From assembly GCA_036924085.1 (NCBI GenBank), contig JAVGWX010000005.1:79009547-79073546 (forward strand): a DNA stretch of 64,000 nucleotides, written 5' to 3'. The translations under genes and the position numbers were made by a program. Within the stretch, counting starts at the first letter, position 1; every line of letters starts with the position of its first letter. This stretch comes from Ariolimax columbianus. Taxonomy: Eukaryota > Mollusca > Gastropoda > Stylommatophora > Arionidae. Below the pieces are notes generated by a model. That model saw only the letters and a program-made list of their open reading frames with translations. It did no database searches and had not been told where the DNA came from. Shown here piece by piece: positions 21,765 to 32,814 of this stretch.

Positions 21765-21905
21765 TCCTCGTAGACATGAAGTAAAGCATAGCACAGCCGA
21801 CTGGTCCACCTTCATTAGCACGCTCAGAATGTGAGGAAAGCTACTGTAACCGTCACTTTAACGTCTTTTTCAGGGCGCACAAAAGAGTAAATCTACTCAT
21901 TGTAG
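21765..21905 (+). repeat. interspersed repeat, family C, copy 2
   Basis: The reverse complement aligns with 16005-16140: shared GTTACAGTAGCTT.CCTCACAT, AATGAAGGTGGACC-like block, TGCTATGCTT and GTGCGCCC.GAAAA. These two copies define the family in this window; its class is unknown. Confidence 0.6.
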
Positions 21906-23112
21906 GTGTTCGAACACAACGAAACAACATCTCACAAATGGGCGCAAGGTGATTTTAGAAGTGAATTGATTTTGAGGACAATATAATACTAAATGTGAGA
22001 GTTTAATGCTAGACTGACAAAGACGATATTTGAAGAGCTAATTGGATATGCAAGATTCATTTAAGGGAAACAATGAGCATTTAATAGTTCAGATTTTCAA
22101 GAACAATTCATCCATACTCTCCGAAATGTTTCACAAGCCTGCAATGAACTCTTCATCCACCACAATGCCTGCGCCTACATATTTTTTACCTGGCTTCTAG
22201 ACTCTAAATAAATGTGCTACCTCCAATAATAACATATTTTTTTTCTCTTCAAAAGCGTTAATTATAAACCAGTTTCATTAGCTACTTTTCAAAAACTACT
22301 TTGACTGAGTTTTTCTTTTTGAAATAAACCTCTTCAGTAAAACATATTATGTCGTGAACAACTTTAATTCAATCCATTAAAAAAAATATGTCGTAATTAA
22401 ATGTTGGGTGTGAGAAACATTAGTCCACTGATGACATCATATTTGTTTGCTCACTTTGTTGAGTACTCGGAACATGTCTGTAGCAGTGACCCTCGTTCGT
22501 TTTTTGCGTGGAATACAGCGCTGTTCTGTTCTCAGCCTAGGAATCGGCTCCATTGCACTCTGGGCATATCCATCGGTGCCCAGTCTCTCACAGAAGATGG
22601 CGAAGGGAATGGATACTGATAGTTCCTGCAGGTCGTTGTAGACGCTTTTGTTCTGTCCTCTCTTGTGCTTCAGTCCGCTCGAACCTCGTTCGATGTCAGA
22701 TCTGCAGTCTGTGGATTACTGATTAATAAATTGTGGTGTTGTCATCTAGCAGATGGTCATTGATAGACTTCCAAATGTCACTCCTATCCATATCTGATGT
22801 ACCCGTATTGATGCATTGGATGTACATGATTTCAACTCCTTAGTTGTCCTGAACCCCAGAATGATCAGGACAGTAGCCTCCACACCAGCCTCTGCAGGTT
22901 TGATGTTTCTGCAGCTGCTATCCACATGTCTTAGCCAGACCACCTGTTTCTTCCGAAGCATTTAATGAGAATACCAAAAGAGTCCACTGTTGTAATGGTT
23001 GTCTATTTGTTATAAAGCTCTTTGGGACGGGCGTTTTGATCAAGTCCATTGTTTACAGAGGACTTTGGATCAACAGCCTTTTATATTATTTGGTATTTGT
23101 GTTTGTTTGCGC
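21906..23112. other. unassigned sequence
   Basis: Open frames at 22401-22641 (plus) and 22746-22961 (minus) have no homology I recognise. No repeat seen elsewhere in the window overlaps. Confidence 0.4.
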
Positions 23113-23320
23113 GTATGTATGTATGTGTGTATGTATGTATGTATGTATGTATGTATGTATGTATGTATGTATGTATGTATGTATTTATGTGTGTGTGTAT
23201 GTTTGTGTGGGTGGGGGGGGATTTGGTATTGGGTGGGTGGGTGGTTATTGGGTGGGTGGGTGGGTATTGGGTGGGTGGGTATGTGTGTGTGCGTGTGTGT
23301 GTGTGTGTGTGAATTTATGT
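23113..23320. repeat. compound microsatellite (GTAT)n, (GGGTG)n, (GT)n
   Basis: About 18 GTAT units at 23113-23190 are followed by GGGTGGGTGG-rich sequence and then a GT run to 23311. The Tyr/Val/Cys-rich open frames are artefacts. A GAA/GA-rich purine tract follows at about 23360-23470. Confidence 0.95.
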
Positions 23321-23470
23321 AAATTTGGGTCAGCAACCTTTTTCCCCGTTGATTGGAAGACGCGGAAGAACAAAACGAAGCAAAAAAAGAAAAAGAAGAA
23401 GAAGTAGAAGACTAAGAAGAAAAAGGAGAATGCGAGAAAAAGAAGAAGGAGAAGACAAAGGAGAAGACGA

Positions 23471-23992
23471 ACAACCGGATGTGTACTAACGACATAAAGG
23501 CAGCTCCGAGAGTTGGCAAATAGCTAAAAAGGAAGAGTCCCCTGTGCGTAGCCTAATCATTGTTCACACTGAAGATCCATCTCTGATGGATCCAGCTAGA
23601 CTAGGCAGGAGGGTAGGGCACTAATCCGATTATAAAAGACCTGTCAACTGCTTGACATTACGCGCTTATCTGTCCCTTCATGGCTGCTAATATCGAGGCA
23701 ATATGTCCGTAGTATTCTGTCACCGGGGTTTCATTCGCACGATAAAACCAGTTGTGTCCCGCTCGAGGTCTGGTATGAGGGATAAGTCATTAGGGCAGAG
23801 CAATGCTAGACAATGTGGCTTAAGACATAGTAAGACAAGTGGGACGTTGTCTGTCAAAACAGCTTAATATACTTCACGATAAACAGATATAAGACAGTCA
23901 CTGTTTTGGTGATTCATCATTTACAGAATTATCAACTAACACATCGTTTTTTACATTAATACCATTATGTTCCCTTATCCATATCAATTGTC
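23471..23992. other. unassigned sequence
   Basis: Nothing recognisable between the purine-rich tract and the 33-bp array. Confidence 0.4.
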
Positions 23993-24850
23993 CCATGTCC
24001 TCCTAACCAATATATAGTGTCCCTACTATGTCCTCCTTACCAATATATAGTGTCCCTACTATGTCCTCCTTACCAATATATAGTGTCCCTACTATGTCCT
24101 CCTTACCAATATATAGTGTCCCTACTATGTCCTCCTTACCAATATATAGTGTCCCTTCTATGTCCTCTTATCAATAATGTCCCTACTATGTCCTCCTTAC
24201 CAATATATAGTGTCCCTACTATGTTCTCCTTACCAATATATAGTGTCCCTTCTATGTCCTCTTATCAATAATGTCCCTACTATGTCCTCCTTACCAATAT
24301 ATAGTGTCCCTACTATGTCCTCCTTACCAATATATAGTGTCCCTACTATGTCCTCCTTACCAATATATAGTGTCCCTACTATGTCCTCCTTACCAATATA
24401 TAGTGTCCCTACTATGTCCTCCTTACCAATATATAGTGTCCCTACTATGTCCTCCTTACCAATATATAATGTCCCTACTATGTCCTCCTAACCAATATAT
24501 AATGTCCCTACTATGTCCTCTTATCAATAGTGTCCCTACTATGTCCTCCTAACCAATATATAATGTCTCTACTATGTCCTCTTATCAATAATGTCCCTAC
24601 TATGTCCTCCTTACCAATATATAGTGTCCCTACTATGTCCTCCTTACCAATATATAATGTCCCTACTATGTCCTCCTAACCAATATATAATGTCCCTACT
24701 ATGTCCTCTTATCAATAGTGTCCCTACTATGTCCTCCTAACCAATATATAATGTCTCTACTATGTCCTCTTATCAATAATGTCCCTACTATGTCCTCCTT
24801 ACCAATATATAGTGTCCCTACTATGTCCTCTTATCAATATCTAATGCACC
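23993..24850. repeat. 33-bp minisatellite, about 27 copies
   Basis: The unit is AATATATAGTGTCCCTACTA followed by TGTCCTCCTTACC. A shorter variant with CTTATCAATAATG recurs at intervals, for example about 24167, 24260, 24512, 24580, 24706 and 24770. Segment 24480-24600 resembles 24670-24790, indicating block duplication. Confidence 0.95.
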
Positions 24851-25227
24851 TACTATATCTCTCCCAAACCGTATTGGATATTGTTGTGTACAGCAAGGAA
24901 GTCTTCCCTGCTATCTCTTCTTACCTCATGGGTACCATGAACATTGGTTCGTCTCAACACGTCTTGCCCATCTCTGTTTTGCCTTGTCTGCATATATTAC
25001 CGCATCATTACCGCATATATTACCGCATCATTCACCAAGGACAATGATCGCATGTCAGAATTATAACGCTTTTGCATACGTTGGTTCCGGAGAGTGATTC
25101 TTGAGAGAGTATACATTATGCTCCCATTATATTCCCTTACCCGTAAATAATGGGCCTTTTATATTTTCCTTCTAGGCCAAGATGTTTTGTTTGTTAATTG
25201 CGGCAAACCCCAGCTTAATCAGGCAAA
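24851..25227. other. unassigned sequence
   Basis: A short direct repeat of ATATATTACCGCATCATTA occurs at about 24995-25032. Otherwise nothing. Confidence 0.4.
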
Positions 25228-25558
25228 CAGTTCCATAGAAGCTCCTAAACGGTTAATGTCTCAATGTTCCATAGAAGCTCCTAAACGGTTAATGTCTCAA
25301 TGTTCCATAGAAGCTCCTAAACGGTTAATGTCTCAATGTTCCATAGAAGCTCCTAAACGGTTAATGTCTCAATGTTCCATAGAAGCTCCTAAACGGTTAA
25401 TGTCTCAATGTTCCATAGAAGCTCCTAAACGGTTAATGTCTCAATGTTCCATAGAAGCTCCTAAACGGTTAATGTCTCAATGTTCCATAGAAGCTCCTAA
25501 ACGGTTAATGTCTCAATGTTCCATAGAAGCTCCTAAACGGTTAATGTCTCAATGTTCC
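25228..25558. repeat. 36-bp minisatellite, about 9 perfect copies
   Basis: The unit is TTCCATAGAAGCTCCTAAAC followed by GGTTAATGTCTCAATG. Copies appear identical, which points to recent expansion or active homogenisation. One plus frame reads the 12-residue cycle SIEAPKRLMSQC nine times and stays open from 25187 to 25660. Upstream there is no ATG before the repeats, so I do not call a gene. Confidence 0.95.
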
Positions 25559-26010
25559 CTATCTGCTCAAGTCGCAACCATCCCTTCAGTACCTTGTATC
25601 CTAAATAAACACCAAGCACAACATGAACAACAACAACAAAAGTCATACTGGCACTGCTGAATGCATGATAAAACAAGCACAAAATTAAACAAATGAAGTT
25701 TTAGAGAATCATAAAAACTAAAGTTCTGACCTCTAAACTAAAATCTATATCGGCACGAAACAAACTAGAAAAATACAGAAACTAATAAAACACTTATAAA
25801 ATCCATTGCATACATCAACAACTTAACACATCAATCCAAATAATGATGCAGGAATCGGTTCACGCTTTATTCTAAGTAAACAAGCAAGAAGATTATTAGT
25901 GTTTTTTTAGTAACATATCTTCATTGGATTTCTTAGATGTCTAAGGTAGGCGAAGCGTTGTTCTGATGAACCAATTTGTGTCTTGCTGTACGGGATTTCT
26001 CTGTTTATTC
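25559..26010. other. unassigned sequence
   Basis: AT-rich; nothing recognisable. Confidence 0.4.
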
Positions 26011-26195
26011 ATTATTCACGACTGGCATCCATAAAGCAACATTGGCTCTACAAAGCATTATCCACGACTGACATCCTTAACGCAACATTGGCTCTACAAA
26101 GCATTATCCACGACTGACATCAATAAAGCGACATTGGCTCTACAAAGCATTACCCACGACTGGCATCCATAAAGCAACAGTGGTTCTACAAAGCA
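26011..26195. repeat. 46-bp minisatellite, 4 copies
   Basis: CACGACTG occurs at 26017 and 26063 and again twice more at about 46-bp spacing, within units containing CATCCATAAAGCAACATTGG and CTCTACAAAGCATTA. Confidence 0.9.
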
Positions 26196-26384
26196 CAGCG
26201 GAAACTAATGGATTGGACAAATATGAACTCAATAATAAATTCGTATTGTTCTTCCACTTCGTTATTGTTTAGTTTAATTCTTATTGTTTTTATCTCTTTT
26301 CATTCTTTTGAGGATAATCATCGTTTTCTTTGTTTTTGTGGGCCATACATACGATTTGTAGTCTATCTCGTTATCCCCTACTTC

Positions 26385-26545
26385 AAATATTTCTTTCTTT
26401 CTTTCCCCTTTCTTTCTTTCCCCTTTCTTTCTTTATCTCTTCTTCTTTCTGTCTTTCTTTCTTTCCCCTTTCTTTCTTTCTTTCTCTCCTTCTTTCTGTC
26501 TTTCTTTCTTACTTTCTTACTCTCTCTCTCTCTTTTTCTATTTTT
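26385..26545. repeat. (CTTT)n-type polypyrimidine tract
   Basis: TTTCTTTC and TTTCCCCTTTC units on the plus strand, ending in CTCTCTCT. Ser/Phe/Leu-rich open frames across it are artefacts. Confidence 0.95.
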
Positions 26546-26866
26546 TTCTCTCTAAATCTTTTTTCTCATTAAGTGATGTACTAAGGAAGGAAAAAGGGGC
26601 CGTTGGTGAAGGATCAGGGTGATAGGGTTGGCCCATGGTGTCAGTCAGGCAAGGTACCTGCGGCGACAGGGGCATGTTATATGTTGTCTTGTCTTTTACC
26701 CACACACGCACATAGACATGTAACAGAGTTACAGGGGTCCAACGAGCCAAAACTAGGGAAGCCCTGAAAATACCGTTCGTGGTACCCAAACATAACTTAA
26801 GAACCCTTCCCGAGAGTTTCAGTTCATTGACCGAGGCATGGTCCTCAACTCTTAAACAATGCAAGT

Positions 26867-27225
26867 GGGATCAAGATGCTGAGCAGCACATGAGCTGCAG
26901 TGGCCAGCGAACCATAGCTGCCAAGACCCGTCTACACCTCCATGCGGTGAACCTGGATAACAGGCTGCAGCAGGGAAGGGTTTGAAGAGGGAATGCTAAC
27001 TCGGTACTCAAAATATGCTTGCTGGAGTCGGATGTGTTGGACCGAAAGGTGCAAATATCGCAGCCAAGCTGTAAACTACGACACAACGCATTCCGTTCTC
27101 TGGACTACATTCTGCTACTTAAGGCCTTTCGGGGTTTGGTAGTGGGAGATTGAGAACGAACGAAGAAGAAGAAGAAGAAGAAGAAGAAGAAGAAGAAGAA
27201 GAAGAAGAAGAAGAAGAAGAAGAAG
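26867..27225 (+). mobile_element. family A SINE-like element, copy 2, with 13-bp TSD
   Basis: Starts GGGATCAAGATGCTGAGCAG and ends GAACGAACGAAGAAG followed by about 20 GAA units. The perfect 13-bp duplication AAACAATGCAAGT lies at 26854-26866 and 27226-27238. It is 359 bp long. Compared with copy 1 it lacks a short internal segment after CAGCGAACC. The long pure (GAA)n tail and intact duplication suggest a fairly recent insertion. Confidence 0.9.
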
Positions 27226-27238
27226 AAACAATGCAAGT

Positions 27239-27887
27239 TGGGGCTGGCCGACCAAAATAGGTCGCGTTCGCATGGTTTGAACTGGGAATCCCCGTCAACA
27301 AGCAGTCAGTCAGTACTTTGGAAAATAAGGCAGCATTTCTTTGGGACACTCGAGTTCAAATAAAGTTTGTGGGAAATGAACTCAAGAAAGTAGAAGTCAT
27401 TGACTAAAGCGGGGGAGCTTAGCATATAAGATGGGGGGGGGGGGAGAGAGAATAGAAGACAGATCAGAAGCAGCAGACAAGGGTGTCCTACCGGGCTGTG
27501 TAGTGAGTAGCACATTAGTCAAGAACAAGTAGCTAGATAAAACTAGGGAACTTAGCCAGTGAGTGACAATAGTAGAATCATAGAATTAGAAGCCACCGAA
27601 GCAGACCAACATGGAAAGGCAACGAGAGAACACACTCATGTAAGAATCTGTCTGTGTGTGATGTTTTGTTCGAGACGTTGTCGCTAACATCTTGCTCGAG
27701 TGACCTGACTTCATTCTTGTCAGACGAAGACCTGTTGCTGCAACACAAAGCTGTCGTCCTAGACGACCGTTGTGATTTGTGGGTTTCCTCGTCCTGACAA
27801 CCACAGTAACACAACAACTGTCGTCTGGCATAGACACGAGCACAGCTGCAGTCATAGCACAGATACAGTCACCGATTTCCTGATGTA
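27239..27887. other. unassigned sequence
   Basis: A run of G lies at 27433-27443. No gene is recognisable; open minus frames at 27578-28032 run into the 39-bp array. Confidence 0.4.
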
Positions 27888-28115
27888 GAGACAACGCAAG
27901 AGGTCCAGTAGACATCCGCCTTACGCGAGACGATACAAGAGGTCCAGTAGACAGCTGCCTTACGTGAGACGAGACAAGAGGTCCAGTAGACATCTGCCTT
28001 ACGAGAGACAACGCAAGAGGTCCAGTAGACATCCGCCTTACGCGAGACGATACAAGAGGTCCAGTAGACAGCTGCCTTACGAGAGACGAGGCAAGAGGTC
28101 AAGCAGACATCCATT
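27888..28115. repeat. 39-bp minisatellite, about 6 copies
   Basis: The unit is AGGTCCAGTAGACATCCGCC followed by TTACGCGAGACGATACAAG (39-bp spacing, for example 27901 and 27940). ACATCCGCC and ACAGCTGCC variants are mixed. A 13-residue peptide cycle is open on both strands because 39 is divisible by three. Confidence 0.95.
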
Positions 28116-28154
28116 TTTGTATAAGCTGAGAGGACAGATAAAGGAGGACTGAGA

Positions 28155-28555
28155 AATTGTAGATAGACATCTTTTATATCAACGCACAGAGATAGACAGT
28201 GATAGAGGACAGAAATTGTAGATAGACATCCTTTATATCAACGCACAGAGATAGACAGTGATAGAGGACATAAATTGTAGATAGACATCCTTTATATCAA
28301 CGCACAGAGATAGACAGTGATAGAGGACAGAAATTGTAGATAGACATCCTTTATTTCAACGCGTAGAGATAGACAGTGATAGAGGACAGAAATTGTAGAT
28401 AGACATCCTTTATTTCAACGCGTAGAGATAGACAGCGATAGAGGACTGAGAAATTGTAGATAGACATCCTTTATATCAACGCACAGAGAAAGACAGTGAT
28501 AGAGGACAGAAATTGTAGATAGACATCCTTTATATCAACGTACAGAGATAGACAG
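28155..28555. repeat. 59-bp minisatellite, 7 copies
   Basis: The unit contains AATTGTAGATAGACATCCTT, TATATCAACGCACAGAGATA and GACAGTGATAGAGGACAG. Copies differ by single substitutions such as TATTTCAACGCG. Confidence 0.95.
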
Positions 28556-29099
28556 TGAGTAGAACAATTGCTAGATTCCAACCACGTGATGAGAACCCTG
28601 GGTAAAGTTTAGTACTAGAGTAAGACCTGTGCTACTTGTACGAAACTTTAGAAGTAATCATAGCCAGATAGAGAAGTGATGATAACCAACCTTTTGAGAG
28701 ATATTAGAAATCATTTATAACTGATGCACAATATGATATGATCAACGAGCCTAGTGATTTGATTTGACGTGCATATTATTTTACTTGTGTGAAAAATCTA
28801 TGCTTTGTTTTACTTGTGTTAAAAGAATTGTTAGTAGTTAAATTTAGAGTATGTTAAGGAGTGATCGTGGTAAGGAAGATAGAATAGAGAACATGTTAAC
28901 CCTGCTACACACACGTACATACGCACGCACAGACTCACAGACGAGAGTAAGTCAGTAAGTAGGTCACAATTTGGGATAGCTGAAATGTAATTGACAATGA
29001 TTTAAGTATTATTATTGTGGCAGCAGCATCCAGCTTTGTAATTACTGTAGGCTACAGTCGCTAGGTGTCGCATGCGCGTGCGCAGCTGAGATACAAAAT
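28556..29099. other. unassigned sequence
   Basis: Short ACACAC and CGCACGCAC patches near 28908-28930; nothing else. Confidence 0.4.
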
Positions 29100-29512
29100 G
29101 TTCGTGCTAACTGAGTACCAAATCAAAGACCAGCGTGCTGTTGTGCGTTTTATTTGAGAAAAACGGATTTTCTGTAAAGGATATTCCTAATGAAATGCTT
29201 CCTGCTTACGGTGAGAATTGTTTGTCGCGTAAATTTTCTCTAGGACACTCACAAATTGCTGTTGAAGCTTGGCATTATTGTTCTGTTAAGTTGCAACAGA
29301 CGCATATGTGCTGCGGGTGGAGGATATCTAGCTGACAGGCGAGTAATGATAAACAGTGTGCCAAATCGCAACGCAGTGTTCGCATGGTTTAGCCTACAAC
29401 ATAATACATAACTTTATCTTGGTGGGAAAAGTTCACGATTGACGAAATGTTGAACGTAAAATCGGAAGGCTGTGAGACAGCAGACCAAGACTTCTATACT
29501 TTGGTGGACTGA
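29100..29512 (+). pseudogene. mariner-like transposase relic with internal deletion
   Basis: From about 29120 the translation reads DQRAVVRF, then EKNGFSVKDIPNEMLPAYGE and NCLSRKFS. This is the pattern of a mariner N-terminal helix-turn-helix region (typically RAVIRFL..EG.S..DI...ML..YG..CLS). Later, LQQTHMCCGW and a frame-shifted SVRMV are followed directly by DFYTLVD-like sequence next to the family A insertion. The catalytic D,D34D core is missing. At least one frameshift (after VVRF) and several stops are present. A DNA cut-and-paste transposon relic is the best reading. Confidence 0.55.
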
Positions 29513-29875
29513 AGGGGTCAAGACGCTGAGCAGTGCATGAGTTGGACGGGTCAGCAACCCAAAGCTGAATGATATCGTCAGGGCCAGCGAACCAGAGCCA
29601 CCAAGACCCTTCTACGCCTCCACACCTTGACCCTGGATAACAGGCTGCAACATGGCAGACGGGCTAAGGAGAAGGGATCGAAGAGGGAAAGCTAACCCGA
29701 TACCGAAAAATGTTTGCTGAAGTCGGATGTGTCGGACTAAAAGGTGCAAATATCGCAATCAAGCTGTAAATTACGACACACCGCATTTCGTTCTCCTAAC
29801 AACATCTTCCTACTTGCAAAGCCCTTTCCATGGCTTTCTATCGTGAGTTTGAGAACGAACGACGAAGAAGAAGCA
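29513..29875 (+). mobile_element. family A SINE-like element, copy 3
   Basis: Begins GGGGTCAAGACGCTGAGCAG and ends GAACGAACGACGAAGAAGAAGC. A 10-bp duplication with one mismatch flanks it: GGTGGACTGA at 29503-29512 and GGTGCACTGA at 29876-29885. More diverged than copies 1 and 2, with a short degraded tail, so it is older. It lies immediately before the family B copy. Confidence 0.8.
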
Positions 29876-29919
29876 GGTGCACTGATAAAGCGATACGATA
29901 AGTGTGTTAATGTTGGTGA

Positions 29920-30165
29920 GTATGATGTCCCTGTTAGTTCGCCCGGGTCTTTGTGTATGAAAAGGACAAAATAGCACAACTGTCCCACATAGACAATGTT
30001 GTAAGAGACAACTATGTGACATGGAATACCCCCGGCCTTGGTTAGGTGCTTTACTAAGAGCAGTATAGATGGCGTCTAACAGGCTGCCAGTTTACTTGCT
30101 CTAGTGTTTGAGTCTATTAGGATGGACTCGCACATCGACTAACCACCATCCGCGCCAGTTGTCCC
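29920..30165 (+). repeat. interspersed repeat, family B, copy 2
   Basis: Matches 620-880 in the same orientation (GGGTCTTTGTGTA, GGTTAGGTGCTTTACTAAG, ATAGATGGCGTCTAACAG and TTTGAGTCTATTAGGATGG). Divergence is spread evenly, so both are old copies. Confidence 0.65.
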
Positions 30166-30451
30166 AGCGCAGCTGAGCAATAAGCTGCTCGAGCCTAGCC
30201 CGCTTAGCAGGAAATCCTCCTCATGACTTCATTAAGCTGACGTCAGAGCGTGGACCTGCACATGAGCATCTGTCCCTGCAGAAGTACAGGTTAAAACTAA
30301 GACTAAGAATAATATGTTCAGAAAAAGGGGACATTCTAAGTTTTCAAGTTGGCATCTCGTTCAGTTATTTTTAAAAGTATTCGTTTGCGACATATTTACT
30401 GACTTGCCGCGACATATGTTTCCTTTCTGTATCTACTTCTCTCTCTTTCTT

Positions 30452-30487
<36 letters not shown>

Positions 30488-30764
30488 TCTCTCTCTCAAT
30501 TGATTGACAGCTCCATATCAGATGCGTGCAGGATATTTGTTTCACTATCCTCAGGCAATTGATACCGGCAATGTCTAGATCGACCAGTAGCAGTATCTGC
30601 CACTGAAATGTTTAGGCGCCTCATCCTAAACCCAGTAAGCCTTTATAAAGTTCGATAAGTGAGAGTCCCTCAAGATAAAGATAGTCTCACTGTACGCACT
30701 GCTATTAGCCATGAGTGTTAAAGAATTAACTGTACATGGTCTCATGTTACGTGTTAGAGAAGTG
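30166..30764. repeat. (CT)n microsatellite in otherwise unassigned sequence
   Basis: CTCTCT runs occupy about 30440-30497. The rest of this interval is unrecognised. Confidence 0.7.
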
Positions 30765-30965
30765 AGGTGACTAACATCTGTGTCAAAGTGGAGACAGGTA
30801 CGACACTACAGACAGCATGTGTATACGTATATTGGAGGTGAGGTGACTTACATCCATATAATAGAGGAGACAGGTACGACACGACAGACGGTATGTGTAT
30901 ACGTAAATTGGAGGGGAGGTGACTTGCACCTATATCAAAGTGGAGACAGGTACAAAACGACAGCC
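30765..30965. repeat. 76-bp minisatellite, about 2.7 copies
   Basis: GAGACAGGTAC occurs at 30791, 30867 and 30943 (76-bp spacing). Units contain ATGTGTATACGTA.ATTGGAGG and GAGGTGACTT.CA.C. Confidence 0.9.
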
Positions 30966-31564
30966 TGTTCACCAGAGCAAGTCTCGAGGTTTGTGCTCTA
31001 ACAGTTTGGCTTGAGAAACAAAAGCTCTAACCAGCCTGCCATCTGTAATTCTATCTCAAACAAAAACCATTAACGCAGAAGCAGTTGGCACATAATCTTT
31101 CATTTATGCCCAACTGGGACAAAAACACGGGCCGTGTTATCAGATGTCCACAGCGGCAGTCTTCCAATTTCATTGAACGCTCTCACTTTGGCGAGCGCTA
31201 ATAATTATGATAGCTAAAAGCACTTTAGTTATGAAGGAGTGCAGTCTACTGAGCAAGGGTTCTCAAAAACTGCCACTGGTAGTCTCCATGAGGCCCGTCA
31301 ATCTTATTCATGTGGCCTGCTGATTGAGGAGTATTCAAAATTCAGGTCTGAGATAATAGGGATTGAAGAAAGAGGTCATTATAGTATAGATTAAGGTCAA
31401 GGTGTTCACAAATCAGACACTGCTGTCAGGGATGAAATGCTGGAGACTTCGTCTTACTAGACCTCAACATTTTGTGACGTGGGATGACTATTTCTCTTTT
31501 TCGTTGCATTTGCTTGCCTAGCACAAATTCAAGTATTCATTTAAAGATGGGTCGACTAGAGCGT
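30966..31564. other. unassigned sequence
   Basis: An isolated AAGGGTTCTCAAAAACTG near 31255 recalls a hAT terminus but stands alone. Nothing else is recognisable. Confidence 0.35.
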
Positions 31565-31650
31565 GTCTCTAACAGGAGTCGAGTCTGGTACCTTCGCCGC
31601 GAGAGGCAAGTGATTTACTACGCTACCACTCTCTCACTCCCATTATAAAT
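31565..31650 (-). other. tRNA-like SINE head relic
   Basis: Minus strand from about 31645: GAGTGGTAGCGTAGTAAATC (A-box-like), TGCCTCTCGCGGCGAAGG, then AGACTCGACTCCTG (B-box-like). The order and spacing resemble a degraded tRNA-Glu-type sequence. There is no CCA-type 3' end or intact acceptor pairing, so it is not called as a functional tRNA. Confidence 0.4.
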
Positions 31651-31789
31651 GGTAAGATCTCAATATTTCAAAAAGATAAACACAATGAACACAAGCTAAT
31701 TGCGATGTGTACTCCAATAGTTGGGGTACGCCGTATTATTTTAGGACTGATGAATAAAGGACTATCTTTCGTGAAGTGACCGTGAAGTG

Positions 31790-31915
31790 TGAAGGCTAGG
31801 TTTTTATTTCACCCCCAAAAGAAAAAAAACACAAGCATTGCTGAAGTTTGAACCCAGACTTTCTTGGTCAAAAGACCCTTTATACAAACGTCTCGACCAC
31901 ATGCTCACCTGTAAG
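31790..31915 (-). other. tRNA-like SINE head relic, second type
   Basis: Minus strand from about 31912: TGAGCATGTGGTCGAGACG (A-box-like) and, about 50 bp on, CTGGGTTCAAACTTC (B-box-like). Different from the 31565-31650 head. The body cannot be delimited. Confidence 0.4.
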
Positions 31916-32539
31916 AGGACGATATACACAGCAACAGAGAAAATACAGGTTGAGTCAAATACTGCCAGGATCGGCGATAAATAAATGGGAAATACAACTA
32001 TTATTGTTCTAAGGTCCTCTAGTGTCTAGTCAACTTTGTGCTAGTGTGCCCGATATGCCCAACAAAGGTACCGTTTTCGACCTAGTTGTAATCGAGTACC
32101 AGGCTTCCTGTTAGGGAAGGAAACGCAGAAGGGAAGGGAACTGTGCCCCCTCCCCCCCCTCCATCTCATAAACAAACTGTCGTTTAGTTAATTGATGTCT
32201 AACACACCATCCCCGACAGCTGTGTCTGTTAAGGGACTACGTTTCCATTTTTAATGCAGCAGATTAATCGGTGACGATCTAGTATGTATGGCGAATATAA
32301 TTAATGTACGATCGTTGGGTATCCAAATTGTCCACCAACTTTATTTCACGGCCCTAAGACGAACAAAATCGTATACTTGCTTGTCTGTTTTCATAAATGG
32401 ACTACTTTCTGTGCTATGGTCATCTTCGATATTTAAGTGTAATTCTGTATTCATATGCATTGTCTAGTGCGGACCTGTGTTCATTAACATTATCTTCGAA
32501 CGGTTTTGTCATCATAAATTGGACTACTTTCTGTCCTAT
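31916..32539. other. unassigned sequence
   Basis: A poly-C patch lies at 32143-32160. Near-duplicate phrases TGGACTACTTTCTGT at about 32397 and 32519 hint at an old tandem duplication of about 120 bp. No gene. Confidence 0.4.
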
Positions 32540-32730
32540 GTTCATCTCAGCATCATCATGTGGCATGTCCTTTGTAGAACGTCGCTCTCATCACAGCCAG
32601 CCGATATGAATCTCGGTCGGCAGTCAACCTTCCCACATGCTCCATGATTCATGTTTAGAGTTTCATTGAAATCTTGTATCCACCTTCGCATTCGCCGACC
32701 ACTGCGTCGCCTTCTAGGCACCATGCCCTC
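32540..32730 (-). pseudogene. RTE-like LINE pol C-terminal relic
   Basis: Minus strand, starting near 32724: VPRRRRSGRRMRRWIQDFNE, then TLNMNHGACGKVDCRPRF. This fits the C-terminal tail of RTE-type pol proteins (G.R..GR...RW...I...L.M.....A.DR..FR). Only this short segment is visible and no upstream RT remains. Confidence 0.5.
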
Positions 32731-32814
32731 CGTGACCGTTTTTTCAGTCTGTAATGACGTTTGACATGACCCGTAGATATGTTCCTCTATGTTATATATG
32801 TGTTCATAAATTGG

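Noticed and set aside
22401..22961. Two short open frames as a host exon pair
   Set aside because: Opposite strands, no splice consensus that I could defend, and no recognised similarity.
23036..23407. Tyr/Val/Cys-rich and His/Thr-rich open frames
   Set aside because: Translations of (GTAT)n, (GGGT)n and (GT)n microsatellites.
24001..25558. Regular 33-bp and 36-bp repeats resembling CRISPR spacing
   Set aside because: Units are directly adjacent with no unique spacers and no cas genes, and the context is eukaryotic. They are minisatellites.
31250..31320. AAGGGTTCTCAAAAACTG as a hAT terminal repeat
   Set aside because: No partner terminus or 8-bp duplication found; a single short match is not enough.
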